From assembly GCF_001559595.1 (NCBI RefSeq), contig NZ_LNTY01000029.1:1-64000 (forward strand): 64,000 nt of DNA, given 5' to 3'. Numbering within the stretch: position 1 is the stretch's first letter; each line of letters opens with the position of its first letter. Under the pieces are notes generated by a model. The model was not told the DNA's origin and ran no database searches. It was given only the letters and a program-made list of their open reading frames with translations. Both the position numbers and the translations under genes were made by a program. Below are positions 17,585-25,630 of this stretch, piece by piece. This DNA comes from Enterovibrio coralii. GTDB lineage: Bacteria; Pseudomonadota; Gammaproteobacteria; Enterobacterales; Vibrionaceae.

Positions 17585-17623
17585 CACCGATTACTAAACA
17601 AAATTTCACTGAGGTTTACTTTT

Positions 17624-18136
17624 ATGGGTCACGCTGTCACTGAATTCGCGCCAGCTAAAATTGCTGTTCTGACTGTTTCTGACACTCGTACTGAAGAAAA
17701 CGATACATCGGGCAAGTTCCTGGTGGACGCGCTTGTCGAAGCGGGTCACACACTGGCTGACAAGCAGATTGTAATTGATGACGTTTACAAAATCCGCGCT
17801 GTGGTTTCTCAGTGGATTGCTGATGAGAACGTACAAGCTGTGATGATCACTGGCGGTACCGGCTTCACTTCACGTGACAGCACGCCAGAAGCACTGAAAC
17901 CACTTTTTGACAAAGAAGTGGAAGGTTTTGGTGAATTGTTCCGCGCGATTTCTTTCCAAGAAATTGGTACTTCAACGATTCAATCTCGCGCAATTGCGGG
18001 CTTTGCTAACCATACCGTTATCTTTGCGATGCCTGGCTCAACTGGTGCGTGTCGCACTGGCTGGAACGGCATCATCAAGCAACAACTGGATGCAAGCCAC
18101 CGCCCATGTAACTTCATGCCACACCTGGGTAACTAA
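17624..18136 (+). CDS. moaB: MoaB, molybdenum cofactor biosynthesis protein B
   Basis: 170-aa MogA/MoaB-fold protein related to molybdopterin adenylyltransferases. Seen: AVLTVSDTRTEENDTSG at the N-terminus, MITGGTGFTSRDSTPEA (the TGGTG substrate loop) near residue 70, and AMPGSTGACRTGWNGII near residue 132, all typical of the family. In E. coli MoaB is dispensable because MogA does the adenylylation, so its precise role is unclear. Separated by 39 bases from moaA, which contain a GAGG ribosome binding site. Confidence 0.94.
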   Translation: MGHAVTEFAPAKIAVLTVSDTRTEENDTSGKFLVDALVEAGHTLADKQIVIDDVYKIRAVVSQWIADENVQAVMITGGTGFTSRDSTPEALKPLFDKEVEGFGELFRAISFQEIGTSTIQSRAIAGFANHTVIFAMPGSTGACRTGWNGIIKQQLDASHRPCNFMPHLGN

Positions 18137-18139
18137 TTG

Positions 18140-18619
18140 ATGAGCGGTTTTACACACATCAATGCTTCTGGTGAAGCAAACATGGTCGATGTTTCTGGCA
18201 AAGCGGAAACAGTGCGTGAAGCAAGAGCAGAAGCGTATGTAGACATGGCACCTGAAACCTTGGAACTCATCGTTTCAGGCAAACATCACAAAGGTGATGT
18301 GTTTGCAACGGCACGTATTGCGGGTATTCAGGCTGCAAAACGCACGTGGGATCTTATTCCGCTGTGCCACCCACTGATGCTCTCTAAAGTAGAAGTGTCA
18401 CTGGAAGCCTTACCTGAAACCTCACAAGTTCGCATTGAATCACTGTGCAAACTAACGGGCAAAACGGGTGTTGAAATGGAAGCACTGACCGCTGCGTCTG
18501 TTGCTGCGCTGACCATTTACGATATGTGTAAAGCCGTGCAAAAAGACATGGTGATTGGTCAGGTTCGTTTGCTTGAAAAAACGGGCGGCAAATCAGGTCA
18601 CTTTAAGGTGGAACAATGA
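18140..18619 (+). CDS. moaC: MoaC, cyclic pyranopterin monophosphate synthase
   Basis: Second enzyme of the pathway: turns the MoaA product 3',8-cyclo-GTP into cPMP. Seen: [16 protein letters not shown] at the start, [17 protein letters not shown] and [23 protein letters not shown], and the C-terminal [10 protein letters not shown]; Asp and Lys residues of the active site are present in these blocks. The ATG at 18140, three bases after the moaB stop, gives [16 protein letters not shown], the family N-terminus (159 aa). Overlaps moaD by four bases. Confidence 0.96.
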   Translation: MSGFTHINASGEANMVDVSGKAETVREARAEAYVDMAPETLELIVSGKHHKGDVFATARIAGIQAAKRTWDLIPLCHPLMLSKVEVSLEALPETSQVRIESLCKLTGKTGVEMEALTAASVAALTIYDMCKAVQKDMVIGQVRLLEKTGGKSGHFKVEQ

Positions 18620-18861
18620 TTCAGGTTCTCTTTTTTGCGCAAGTTAAAGAGCTAGTTGGGACAGCGTCACTGACGTTAGACGGTGATTTTGCGACGGCGG
18701 AAGATATTCGCGCTCACCTTGTGAACAATGGTGACAAGTGGGCACTGGCTTTAGAGTCAGGCAAGTTGCTGGTTGCGATTAACCAAACCATCTCTGAGCT
18801 GTCATCTCCTGTAGAAGCAGGCGATGAAGTGGCGTTCTTCCCGCCAGTGACGGGAGGTTAA
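18616..18861 (+). CDS. moaD: MoaD, molybdopterin synthase sulfur carrier subunit
   Basis: 81-aa ubiquitin-like sulfur carrier; its C-terminal glycine is thiocarboxylated by MoeB and donates sulfur to cPMP within molybdopterin synthase. Seen: N-terminal beta strand [15 protein letters not shown], and the terminal FFPPVTGG with the essential Gly-Gly. ATG overlaps the moaC stop (ATGA), so it is translationally coupled. Confidence 0.95.
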   Translation: MIQVLFFAQVKELVGTASLTLDGDFATAEDIRAHLVNNGDKWALALESGKLLVAINQTISELSSPVEAGDEVAFFPPVTGG

Positions 18862-18863
18862 GC

Positions 18864-19304
18864 ATGATCTCAGTTCAGCACGACGATTTCTCTGTTGCAG
18901 AGGAATACACAAAACTGAACGATTTTGCGGGTGATGGTGCGATCGTCACTTTTGTCGGCAAAGTGCGAGACATGAACCTTGGTGACAATGTCACCGGTTT
19001 GACCCTTGAACACTATCCGGGCATGACTGAAAAGTCATTGACGGAAATCTGTGAGCAAGCAAAATCCCGTTGGCCGTTGACACATATTCGTGTCATTCAT
19101 CGTGTTGGTGCGCTAGAAATTGGCGACCAAATCGTGTTTGTCGGCGTGTCTAGTGCACACCGTAACGCCGCATTTGAAGCCTGTGAGTTTGTCATGGACT
19201 ATCTGAAAACACGTGCGCCGTTCTGGAAAAAAGAAAGGCTGGTGGATGAAGAGCGCTGGGTTGAAGCTCGCGAAAGCGATGAAACTGCCGCTAAGCGTTG
19301 GTGA
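18864..19304 (+). CDS. moaE: MoaE, molybdopterin synthase catalytic subunit
   Basis: 146-aa large subunit of molybdopterin synthase, forming a heterotetramer with MoaD. Seen: AIVTFVGKVRD with the conserved Arg near residue 38, LEHYPGMTEKSL, IRVIHRVGALEIGD, the catalytic-lysine segment KTRAPFWKKE (residues 113-122) and the terminal region ending KRW. Starts two bases after moaD; last gene of the operon, followed 38 bases later by a strong terminator. Confidence 0.96.
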   Translation: MISVQHDDFSVAEEYTKLNDFAGDGAIVTFVGKVRDMNLGDNVTGLTLEHYPGMTEKSLTEICEQAKSRWPLTHIRVIHRVGALEIGDQIVFVGVSSAHRNAAFEACEFVMDYLKTRAPFWKKERLVDEERWVEARESDETAAKRW

Positions 19305-19341
19305 TCGTTCAAAGACTTCAGCTCAGACAAAAGAACAAAAA

Positions 19342-19366
19342 GGGATGCGATTCGCATCCCTTTTTT
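19342..19366. terminator. Bidirectional terminator between moaE and the chitinase
   Basis: GGGATGCG/CGCATCCC with three-base loop, six T on the plus side and AAAAA (T run on the minus strand) on the other. Serves moaE and the convergent chitinase. Confidence 0.93.
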
Positions 19367-19386
19367 GTCATGAGTGATTGGTTAGC

Positions 19387-21897
19387 TTACTGACACACAG
19401 CGGCACCCAGTTCTTTCCATACACCCCATTGGCCAGTTGTGCCCGGCTCTTCGTTCGTTGTCCACCACTTAGCAGAGTACTCCATGCCATTGTGGGTCAC
19501 GACGTCACCAGAGTTGTAGATTTCACCTGCTTGCCATGCATTAGGACATGTCACAACAGGATCATCTTTCTCTACCAGTACGGTTACAGAAGCCGAATCT
19601 TGAAGCTGTCCATCAGACACTGTCACCGTGAAGGTCAGGTTTGTGTCGACGCTGTAGCTACCCGCCTCAAACGACAGGCTCGCGCCATTGATGTTCGCGG
19701 TAACACCCGCCGGGACATCCCAGCTATATGTGAGCGTATCGTTGTCCGCATCGCTTGACGCACTTGCATCAACCAGTACAACCGTGCCGACTGTTGCCGA
19801 TGCTGGTGCTGATACCTGTGCAACAGGTGCAGTATTGCCCGCACTCGGTGCTTTCGCAGTGATAGTCACGGAATCTTGCGCTGTTGCACCTTCATTGTCG
19901 GTCACCGTCAGCGTGAAGACATACTGGGTATCAACCGTCACGTCAGGGATTGCAGCAGACGTTGTCGCAGTATTTGCACCGGTCAGAGCAACACTTGGAC
20001 CGCTAGTTTGTGCCCAGGCATAGGCAACCACTTGTCCGTCTGTATCACTAGAGTTGCTGCCGTTCAGAGCCACTGCAGTTGCTGCGTTAACGGTAACATC
20101 GGCACCCGCATTGGCGATCGGTGCTTTGTTTGGTGGCGGTGGTTGATCGCCCGCTAACGACTCTTGCATTGCATTGAGGATATCGCCGTTGTCCGCATCG
20201 ATTTCCCATGCAAACAGACCTGCGAAGTTATTTTGACGAACATAGGCACCTTTCGCCATGACAGAGCGTTTGTTGTCATAAGTGACGAGGTCACCGTTAG
20301 ATGGATCCCATGCCCATGGTGCTTCTGCAAGTGCATCGTAGCCAAGCACAACGCCTGGGTTGTTTTCATACTTAGTGACAATGTCTTTGTAGTCGATAAC
20401 ACCGTCTTCCCAAGAACCCGCGACTTTGCCGTTACCTACACCCGTCATCGGATTTGTTGGGTCAGACATGCTTGCTTCGGTTACGCCAGTCCAGCCACGG
20501 CCGTACATTGCAGCACCGATAACCAGTTTCTCTGGTGGTACGCCTTTCGCTAACAACAGATCTACACCGTTCGCCGTTGTATACGCAGGGCCTTTGCGTG
20601 GTTCGCCATTTTCATCCAAACCCGTGCCTGCACATTGCTCCGCTGACATGTGTTCACCGCAGTAAAGAGCCGCCTGATGACCGACAACATTGCTCCAGCC
20701 GCCATAGAAGTCATAAGTCATCGCGAAGATATAGTCCATGTAAGGCACTGCATCGACGTAATTTACGTCTTCGATCTTGTCGTAGCCAACACCAACAGCC
20801 GAGGTCAGCTCGTACGTGCGGCCTGTTTCCGCGGTCAACTCGTCGAGCATGGCGCGAAGATCCTGCATCAAGATTGCGTAGGTGTCGCCATCAGTTGAAG
20901 GGTCACCGAGATTCGGGTTTGCACCCTGACCACCTGGGTATTCCCAGTCGATATCCACGCCGTCGTAGAATTTCCAGGTTTGCAGGAATTTCTTCACAGA
21001 CGCGACGAAAATGTCGCGCTTGGCTTTATCACCAAACTCATAGAATGGGTCAGACAATGTCCAGCCACCAATTGAAGGTAGGATCTTCAAATCAGGGTAG
21101 CGTTGTTTCAAGGCCATGATTTGGCCGTAAGTGCCTTTATAAGAGGATGAGAAGGTTTGACCGGATTGTGGGTGTGGCATCTGTACGGCTGCCCAAGGGT
21201 CATGAATAACGACCTCATAGTCTTGGGTACCTGCACAGGCGCGCTCCAATGCGCCGAGTGGGCCCGCTGCCAATGATGGGTTGTTGCCACAGATAGGCAC
21301 GAAACCGTAAATAATGTGCGTCAGGTTTTGTGCAGGGATTTTGTCGACAGGGAACTTACGTCCGTAAACACCCCATTCCACGAAGTACGCACCAACAACT
21401 GTATTTGCAGGCGTGGTGTAGTTACCGTTGTTAGGGTCAACGTTCATTGGCAGTGGGTCTAAGTGGCTGCCGTCTGTGTCAGCAACAACGATTGGGGTAG
21501 GGGAGCTTGCCGTACACGCTTGGGCTGCACCTGTACCACTACACAATTCAACCACCATGTCGTATTGGCCGCCTTTAGCAACCTGCAAAATGGTGGACTC
21601 TTTTTGGCTCGCAGATGGTGTGACAGACGCTTCATGTACCACTTCTCCATTCAACAGCACTCGCCAAGAATCGGCAGGTTCACCTGACCAACGGTCCCAC
21701 GTTACAGGTACCTCGGCATAAGGTTTTACCGTAACGAGATCTTTGTACGCGGTAGCGGCGTCGTTGACTTCAATAATGGAAAAGTTTGTCTCCATCCATG
21801 AGATAACGGGAGCCCCAGGAGCTGCGAGAGCAGGAAGCGAACCCCCTACAGACACAGCGGCTGCGACGAGCCCTCTGAGAAAAGCCTTATTGTTCAT
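19387..21897 (-). CDS. chiA: Secreted GH18 chitinase with PKD-like repeats and a CBM5/12 domain
   Basis: 836-aa extracellular endochitinase. Order: signal peptide about 1-25 (cleavage after ALAAP-like end), ChiA-type N-terminal Fn3-like domain to about residue 140, GH18 barrel about 165-580 with catalytic DGVDIDWE (residues 312-319; Glu319 is the acid) and the MTYDFYGGW and FAWEIDADNGD strands, a PPPPN linker, two PKD/cadherin-like beta domains (about 592-683 and 688-776), and a C-terminal CBM5/12 chitin-binding domain (787-836) with the AKWWT motif. Cysteines near residues 119-127 and 413-422 probably form disulfides. Close to Serratia/Vibrio ChiA in its first 590 residues. AAGGA ribosome binding site. 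Monocistronic. Vibrios use such enzymes to degrade crustacean chitin. Confidence 0.94.
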   Translation of the reverse strand: MNNKAFLRGLVAAAVSVGGSLPALAAPGAPVISWMETNFSIIEVNDAATAYKDLVTVKPYAEVPVTWDRWSGEPADSWRVLLNGEVVHEASVTPSASQKESTILQVAKGGQYDMVVELCSGTGAAQACTASSPTPIVVADTDGSHLDPLPMNVDPNNGNYTTPANTVVGAYFVEWGVYGRKFPVDKIPAQNLTHIIYGFVPICGNNPSLAAGPLGALERACAGTQDYEVVIHDPWAAVQMPHPQSGQTFSSSYKGTYGQIMALKQRYPDLKILPSIGGWTLSDPFYEFGDKAKRDIFVASVKKFLQTWKFYDGVDIDWEYPGGQGANPNLGDPSTDGDTYAILMQDLRAMLDELTAETGRTYELTSAVGVGYDKIEDVNYVDAVPYMDYIFAMTYDFYGGWSNVVGHQAALYCGEHMSAEQCAGTGLDENGEPRKGPAYTTANGVDLLLAKGVPPEKLVIGAAMYGRGWTGVTEASMSDPTNPMTGVGNGKVAGSWEDGVIDYKDIVTKYENNPGVVLGYDALAEAPWAWDPSNGDLVTYDNKRSVMAKGAYVRQNNFAGLFAWEIDADNGDILNAMQESLAGDQPPPPNKAPIANAGADVTVNAATAVALNGSNSSDTDGQVVAYAWAQTSGPSVALTGANTATTSAAIPDVTVDTQYVFTLTVTDNEGATAQDSVTITAKAPSAGNTAPVAQVSAPASATVGTVVLVDASASSDADNDTLTYSWDVPAGVTANINGASLSFEAGSYSVDTNLTFTVTVSDGQLQDSASVTVLVEKDDPVVTCPNAWQAGEIYNSGDVVTHNGMEYSAKWWTTNEEPGTTGQWGVWKELGAAVCQ

Positions 21898-22174
21898 CTT
21901 AATATCCTTCGAAAATTTAAATCGCGAATTATCTATTCATCGCGTGAATGTGAGTCAATCTGCGTTAACTCTCTCTAGATATTTGTAGTGAATTGGAATT
22001 TAAGCAAAATATTGTGCTTTGGAATTTGAAGTGAGAGAAGAATAAAGTTAACAACTGCGTTACATTGCGGTTGATTTTTGAACAATGCTTCACAATTTCA
22101 ATAGATATTACGATTCTAGAATTAAGTATGTGATCCAAAATTTTCAGAAGGCGATTGGTGATTTTCGGTAGAAA
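21898..22174. other. Upstream region of the chitinase gene
   Basis: AT-rich, no gene seen. ATCGCG occurs twice in direct orientation (around 21920-21945) close to the chitinase ribosome binding site and could be a regulator site; no clear CRP site was found. Confidence 0.35.
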
Positions 22175-22204
22175 AAAAGTGGCCTCTCGATGCCGAGAGG
22201 CACT
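22175..22204 (-). terminator. Terminator of the candidate small gene at 22230-22343
   Basis: GTGGCCTCTCG/CGAGAGGCAC stem with ATGC loop and one bulged G; read on the minus strand it is followed by seven T. The nearest minus-strand reading frame ending upstream is the 37-codon ORF, 26 bases away. Confidence 0.75.
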
Positions 22205-22229
22205 TAATCTAATAGACTGTGTTTCAACG

Positions 22230-22343
22230 TTAACCTTTTGCTTTTTCTTCGTTTGCCTGGTGGTGTTTCTTCCCGGCATTGGGAATAAAGCCGTGTCGGA
22301 CTCGTGAGCACAGAGGTCTGGATACGGAACCTGCAGGTCTCAT
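22230..22343 (-). CDS. Candidate small basic protein (37 aa)
   Basis: A 37-codon ORF on the minus strand that begins MRPAGSVSRPLCSRVRHG and ends KKHHQANEEKAKG, so basic in the middle with a charged Lys/Glu tail. The TAA is followed after 26 bases by a Rho-independent terminator, which is the main reason to believe in it: something is transcribed here on the minus strand. The ribosome binding site is weak (AGAAA). An sRNA ending at the same terminator is an alternative. I do not recognise a family. Confidence 0.4.
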   Translation of the reverse strand: MRPAGSVSRPLCSRVRHGFIPNAGKKHHQANEEKAKG

Positions 22344-22804
22344 TTTCTATGATCGTCTCAATTTATTGGTTTTTGTAAATTTGGGATTTTTGCGCCTTTG
22401 TCCGCGGCGGCGTGACACTGCTTTGCTACTTCGTTACATCGGCACAAGAGATATACTGCGCAAAAATTGAACTTATCTCAATTGAAAATGAATCATTTTT
22501 GTGATTCTTAATAAGATAATCTAACCAAGATTTTTTTTATAACAACAGGTTATTAAAACCCTGTAACTTTTGAGGACTCATCACTGTTTCATCGGATATG
22601 TGGGCATGTTCGCATTGTGTCAAATGTGGACCATGCTCGACAGTGTGCTTTGCTAGACTCAAAAGACTCACCCTATGTGCTACTGCCAATTACCTACCGA
22701 ACAATTGTGCCCTTGCATGAACGTCGAATTGTGTAGTCACATTTACAGGAGTCGCAAGCGAGTATTCTGTGCCTTCGAATTTACTGTCTATCAGGAGGAT
22801 GAAG
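22344..22804. other. Intergenic region between two candidate small genes
   Basis: AT-rich, no longer ORF supported. TGC-TAGACT at 22651-22659 is an extended -10 element that could serve the downstream small gene, leaving a leader of roughly 140 bases. The minus-strand promoter for the 37-codon ORF should also be here; not located. Confidence 0.35.
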
Positions 22805-22963
22805 ATGGGACATAGACGTATTAGCAATAAAAAAATGAAGCAAATGCTGCAAGAAGTGCTTCCAGATGATTTCCAAAAAAGTAACGATGACGCGCTGGTT
22901 GAAGGAAAAGAAAGCAAGCCATCCCAAGATGCGGGCTTGCCTCTTGAAGACCAGCAAAAGTAA
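22805..22963 (+). CDS. Small hydrophilic protein of unknown function (52 aa)
   Basis: 52-codon ORF with a near-perfect Shine-Dalgarno (AGGAGG, seven bases before ATG 22805) and a strong terminator 15 bases after its TAA. The product starts MGHRRISNKKMKQMLQEVLP (basic, helical) and ends in an acidic, Gln/Glu-rich tail (PLEDQQK). No signal peptide, membrane segment or cysteine. Leader, ribosome binding site, ORF and terminator together make a convincing monocistronic gene. Family not recognised. Confidence 0.7.
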   Translation: MGHRRISNKKMKQMLQEVLPDDFQKSNDDALVEGKESKPSQDAGLPLEDQQK

Positions 22964-22977
22964 TTTTGTGACTGATT

Positions 22978-23011
22978 TCGGCTAGAGTACTCTCTGGCCG
23001 ATTTTGTTTTT
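22978..23011 (+). terminator. Terminator of the 52-aa gene
   Basis: Ten-base stem TCGGCTAGAG/CTCTGGCCGA (one G-T pair) with TACT loop, followed by TTTTGTTTTT. Confidence 0.88.
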
Positions 23012-23677
23012 ATGCTTACAAATGCATAGTTTTTCGAATAAACACCCTCGCACCGCTCTCTTCATTACTTGCAACTCTACGCACTAATTCAGTGAAATAA
23101 TTCAAACGACAAGTGTATTGAATGCTTTACGGTTTTTATGCCGTCGGACACGTGTGCTCGATAATTTGCTTTTTATTACTGATAGTTACGGAGGTGTACC
23201 TAAAAGGTTAGTGTATCAATGTCTGTTTATAATGTGAGCTGAATCGTAATTCAATGCCGAATCCAAGCCGTGCACGCTTATGCAAATCCACTTCGGATGC
23301 AGGATGTTAATATTTAGTGATCCACGATTTTGCAAAATGTTTATAAACTATTTTCTTAATTAACAGCAAATAATGCTCACATATTAATCACTAATGACAT
23401 ATTCTGCGATAATTGACTTTTAAATCCCTATCTTTGGAATGAAAAATCTAATTATTTCCCATCAAATAGATATAAATACTGCAATGTCTCATTAAGTTGG
23501 ATATTTGTGACTTTTTATTTCCGTTTTGTGGCAAATTGCTTTGAGGATTGGTAATGTTCCAAATAATTCTCCGTAGTGAAACATTTTTTCAGAAGAGATG
23601 ACTGCTTAGGAAAGCAACATCATTCTGTGATCGGAGAGTGCCATGGATGCATTTAAAAGATAATTTGGAGTATCTGC
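23012..23677. other. Long AT-rich leader/promoter region of oppA
   Basis: Over 650 bases with no supported gene. It must carry the oppA promoter; several A/T-rich candidate -10 sequences exist but none stands out. The length would allow a regulated untranslated leader. No sRNA with terminator was seen. Confidence 0.35.
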
Positions 23678-25318
23678 ATGTATAAGAACAAAATCACTCA
23701 GGCACTGTTAATGGGTGCTGGTATGGCGGTGGCTTCCGCTTCGATGACTGCCATTGCGGCAGAAGTACCTGCTGGCACTAAGTTGGCACCAGTACAAGAA
23801 CTGGTGCGCGGCAACGGTACTGAAGTGGCAACATTGGATCCTCACAAAGTAGAGGGCGTGCCTGAGTCTCACGTTCTTCGTGACCTGATGGAAGGCCTGG
23901 TTATTCAGGACGCAGCGGGTAACACGATCCCAGGTATTGCCGAGTCTTGGTCTACCGACGACAACCAAACCTTCACCTTTAAAATCCGCAAAGACGCGAA
24001 GTGGTCTAACGGCGACCCTGTCACCGCACAAGACTTCGAATACAGCTTCAAGCGCGCGGTTGATCCAGCGACGGCATCTCCTTACGCGTGGTATATCGAA
24101 AAAACCCAAATGAAGGGCGCAAAAGAGATTATCTCAGCGAAGAAGTCTGTCGATGAGCTTGGCGTCAAGGCTGTGGATGATCATACGCTGGTTGTAGAGA
24201 CCGAAGTACCTCTACCATATTTCGTGAAAATGATGGCGCACACCACCATGTACCCGGTGCACAAAGCAACGGTCGAAAAACACGGTGATGCATGGACCAA
24301 GCCTGGCAACTTCGTCAGCAATGGTGCCTTCAAGCTGTCTGACTGGATCGTGAACGAAAAAATCGTTCTAGAGCGTAACGAAAACTACTGGGATAACGAC
24401 AAGACGGTTATCGAAAAAGTAACCTTCCTGCCAATCGAGAACCAGAATGCGGAAATGAACCGCTTCCTGTCTGGTGAAATCGACATCACGTATGAAGTGC
24501 CAAACGAACAGTTCCGTCGTTTGAAGAAGCAATACCCAGAAAACGTGGTTGTTTCGCCGAACTTGTGTACTTACTACTACGGTTTCAACACGCAAAAAGC
24601 CCCGTTTGATGATGCGCGCGTTCGTAACGCACTGTCTTACTCTATCGACCGCGATATCGTTTCAAATGCGATCTGGGGTCAGGGTCAGACACCAGCTTAC
24701 GCACTAACGCACAGTGGTATCACGGGTTTCTCTCCAGATGCGCCTGAGTACGCGAAACTGTCGCAAAAAGAACGTGTAGCAAAAGCGAAAGAAATGCTAG
24801 CGGATGCGGGCTTTGGTCCGGGCAACCCACTGGATTTCACGCTACTGTACAACACCAGTGAAAACCACAAGAAAACGGCTGTTGCTATCCAGTCAATGTG
24901 GAAGAAGTCTCTGGGCGGTTACGTGAACGTAACGCTTGAGAACCAAGAATGGAAAACGTATCTGGACAACAGTAAGCAGGGCAACTTTGATGTGCGTCGT
25001 GCCGGCTGGTGTGCGGACTACAATGAAGCGTCTTCTTTCTTGGCAATTGCCATGACCAACAACGGTAACAACGACCAGAAATACTCAAGTGAGATTTTCG
25101 ACAAAGCGATGCATGATGCAGCGAAAGTGGCGAAAACTGACGAAGAGCGCAACGGCTACTACGCAATTGCTGAAGCACAACTGGCGAAAGACATGCCTAT
25201 CGCACCTATCTTCCAATACGTTCAGCCACGCTTGGTTGCAACGGATGTAGGTGGCTACCCTGACAAAAACCCGCAAGATAATATCTACTCGAAAGATATG
25301 TACATCAAAGCACAATAA
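23678..25318 (+). CDS. oppA: OppA, periplasmic oligopeptide-binding protein
   Basis: 546-aa solute-binding protein of the oligopeptide ABC transporter; binds peptides in the periplasm and delivers them to OppBC. Seen: signal peptide 1-27 (AIAA cleavage), the family signature around residues 66-100 (ESHVLRDLMEGLVIQDAAG..PGIAESW), FKIRKDAKWSNGDPVTAQDFEYSFKR, and the C-terminal AGWCADYNEASSFL region typical of SBP_bac_5 proteins. First gene of oppABCDF. A 13-bp hairpin directly after its stop probably gives OppA higher expression than the downstream genes. Confidence 0.96.
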   Translation: MYKNKITQALLMGAGMAVASASMTAIAAEVPAGTKLAPVQELVRGNGTEVATLDPHKVEGVPESHVLRDLMEGLVIQDAAGNTIPGIAESWSTDDNQTFTFKIRKDAKWSNGDPVTAQDFEYSFKRAVDPATASPYAWYIEKTQMKGAKEIISAKKSVDELGVKAVDDHTLVVETEVPLPYFVKMMAHTTMYPVHKATVEKHGDAWTKPGNFVSNGAFKLSDWIVNEKIVLERNENYWDNDKTVIEKVTFLPIENQNAEMNRFLSGEIDITYEVPNEQFRRLKKQYPENVVVSPNLCTYYYGFNTQKAPFDDARVRNALSYSIDRDIVSNAIWGQGQTPAYALTHSGITGFSPDAPEYAKLSQKERVAKAKEMLADAGFGPGNPLDFTLLYNTSENHKKTAVAIQSMWKKSLGGYVNVTLENQEWKTYLDNSKQGNFDVRRAGWCADYNEASSFLAIAMTNNGNNDQKYSSEIFDKAMHDAAKVAKTDEERNGYYAIAEAQLAKDMPIAPIFQYVQPRLVATDVGGYPDKNPQDNIYSKDMYIKAQ

Positions 25319-25332
25319 TTACAGGGAATTTC

Positions 25333-25363
25333 CATGCGCTTGTGGCATTGCCGCAAGCGCATG
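25333..25363 (+). terminator. oppA-oppB intergenic hairpin (partial terminator or mRNA-stabilising stem)
   Basis: CATGCGCTTGTGG/CCGCAAGCGCATG, 13 pairs with one G-T and a five-base loop, 15 bases after the oppA stop. It has no T run, so I read it as a 3' stabiliser or attenuator that raises oppA mRNA over oppBCDF. Confidence 0.6.
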
Positions 25364-25630
25364 TTTCAGGAACATATACTCAAACAACTTCAAGATGTTG
25401 GATTCAGAGTGGTAGTCAGATGTTCAAAGCACGGATGATAGGAGAAGGAATGGATTGCCATTTCGATGCTATTTAATGCCGAAATGGACGTAGTAATCAC
25501 TCCTGTTGGGAAAGCCCCGTTCGCTTTTCCGCTTTGCCAAGCAAACCTCCAATCCCGCACCTTGACTGACACCAAACACCTTCGCTGAAGCTCGCACCTG
25601 GAAGTGGTTTGCGTATAAGTAGGATGCTTT
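25364..25630 (+). other. oppA-oppB intercistronic region
   Basis: No gene seen. Contains another inverted repeat, CCATTTCG/CGAAATGG (25458-25465 and 25480-25487), and an AGGA element just before oppB. A second promoter or processing site here is possible but not shown. Confidence 0.4.

Noticed and set aside
20535..21119. 194-codon ORF opposite the chitinase
   Set aside because: Arg/Ser/His-rich shadow frame within the GH18 coding region.
21965..22279. 104-codon minus-strand ORF MPGRNTTRQ...
   Set aside because: It reads straight through the terminator hairpin at 22175-22204; the neighbouring frame ending at 22230 fits the terminator better.
22279..22470. 63-codon plus-strand ORF between chitinase and the 52-aa gene
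   Set aside because: No ribosome binding site or terminator; it overlaps the better-supported minus-strand unit.
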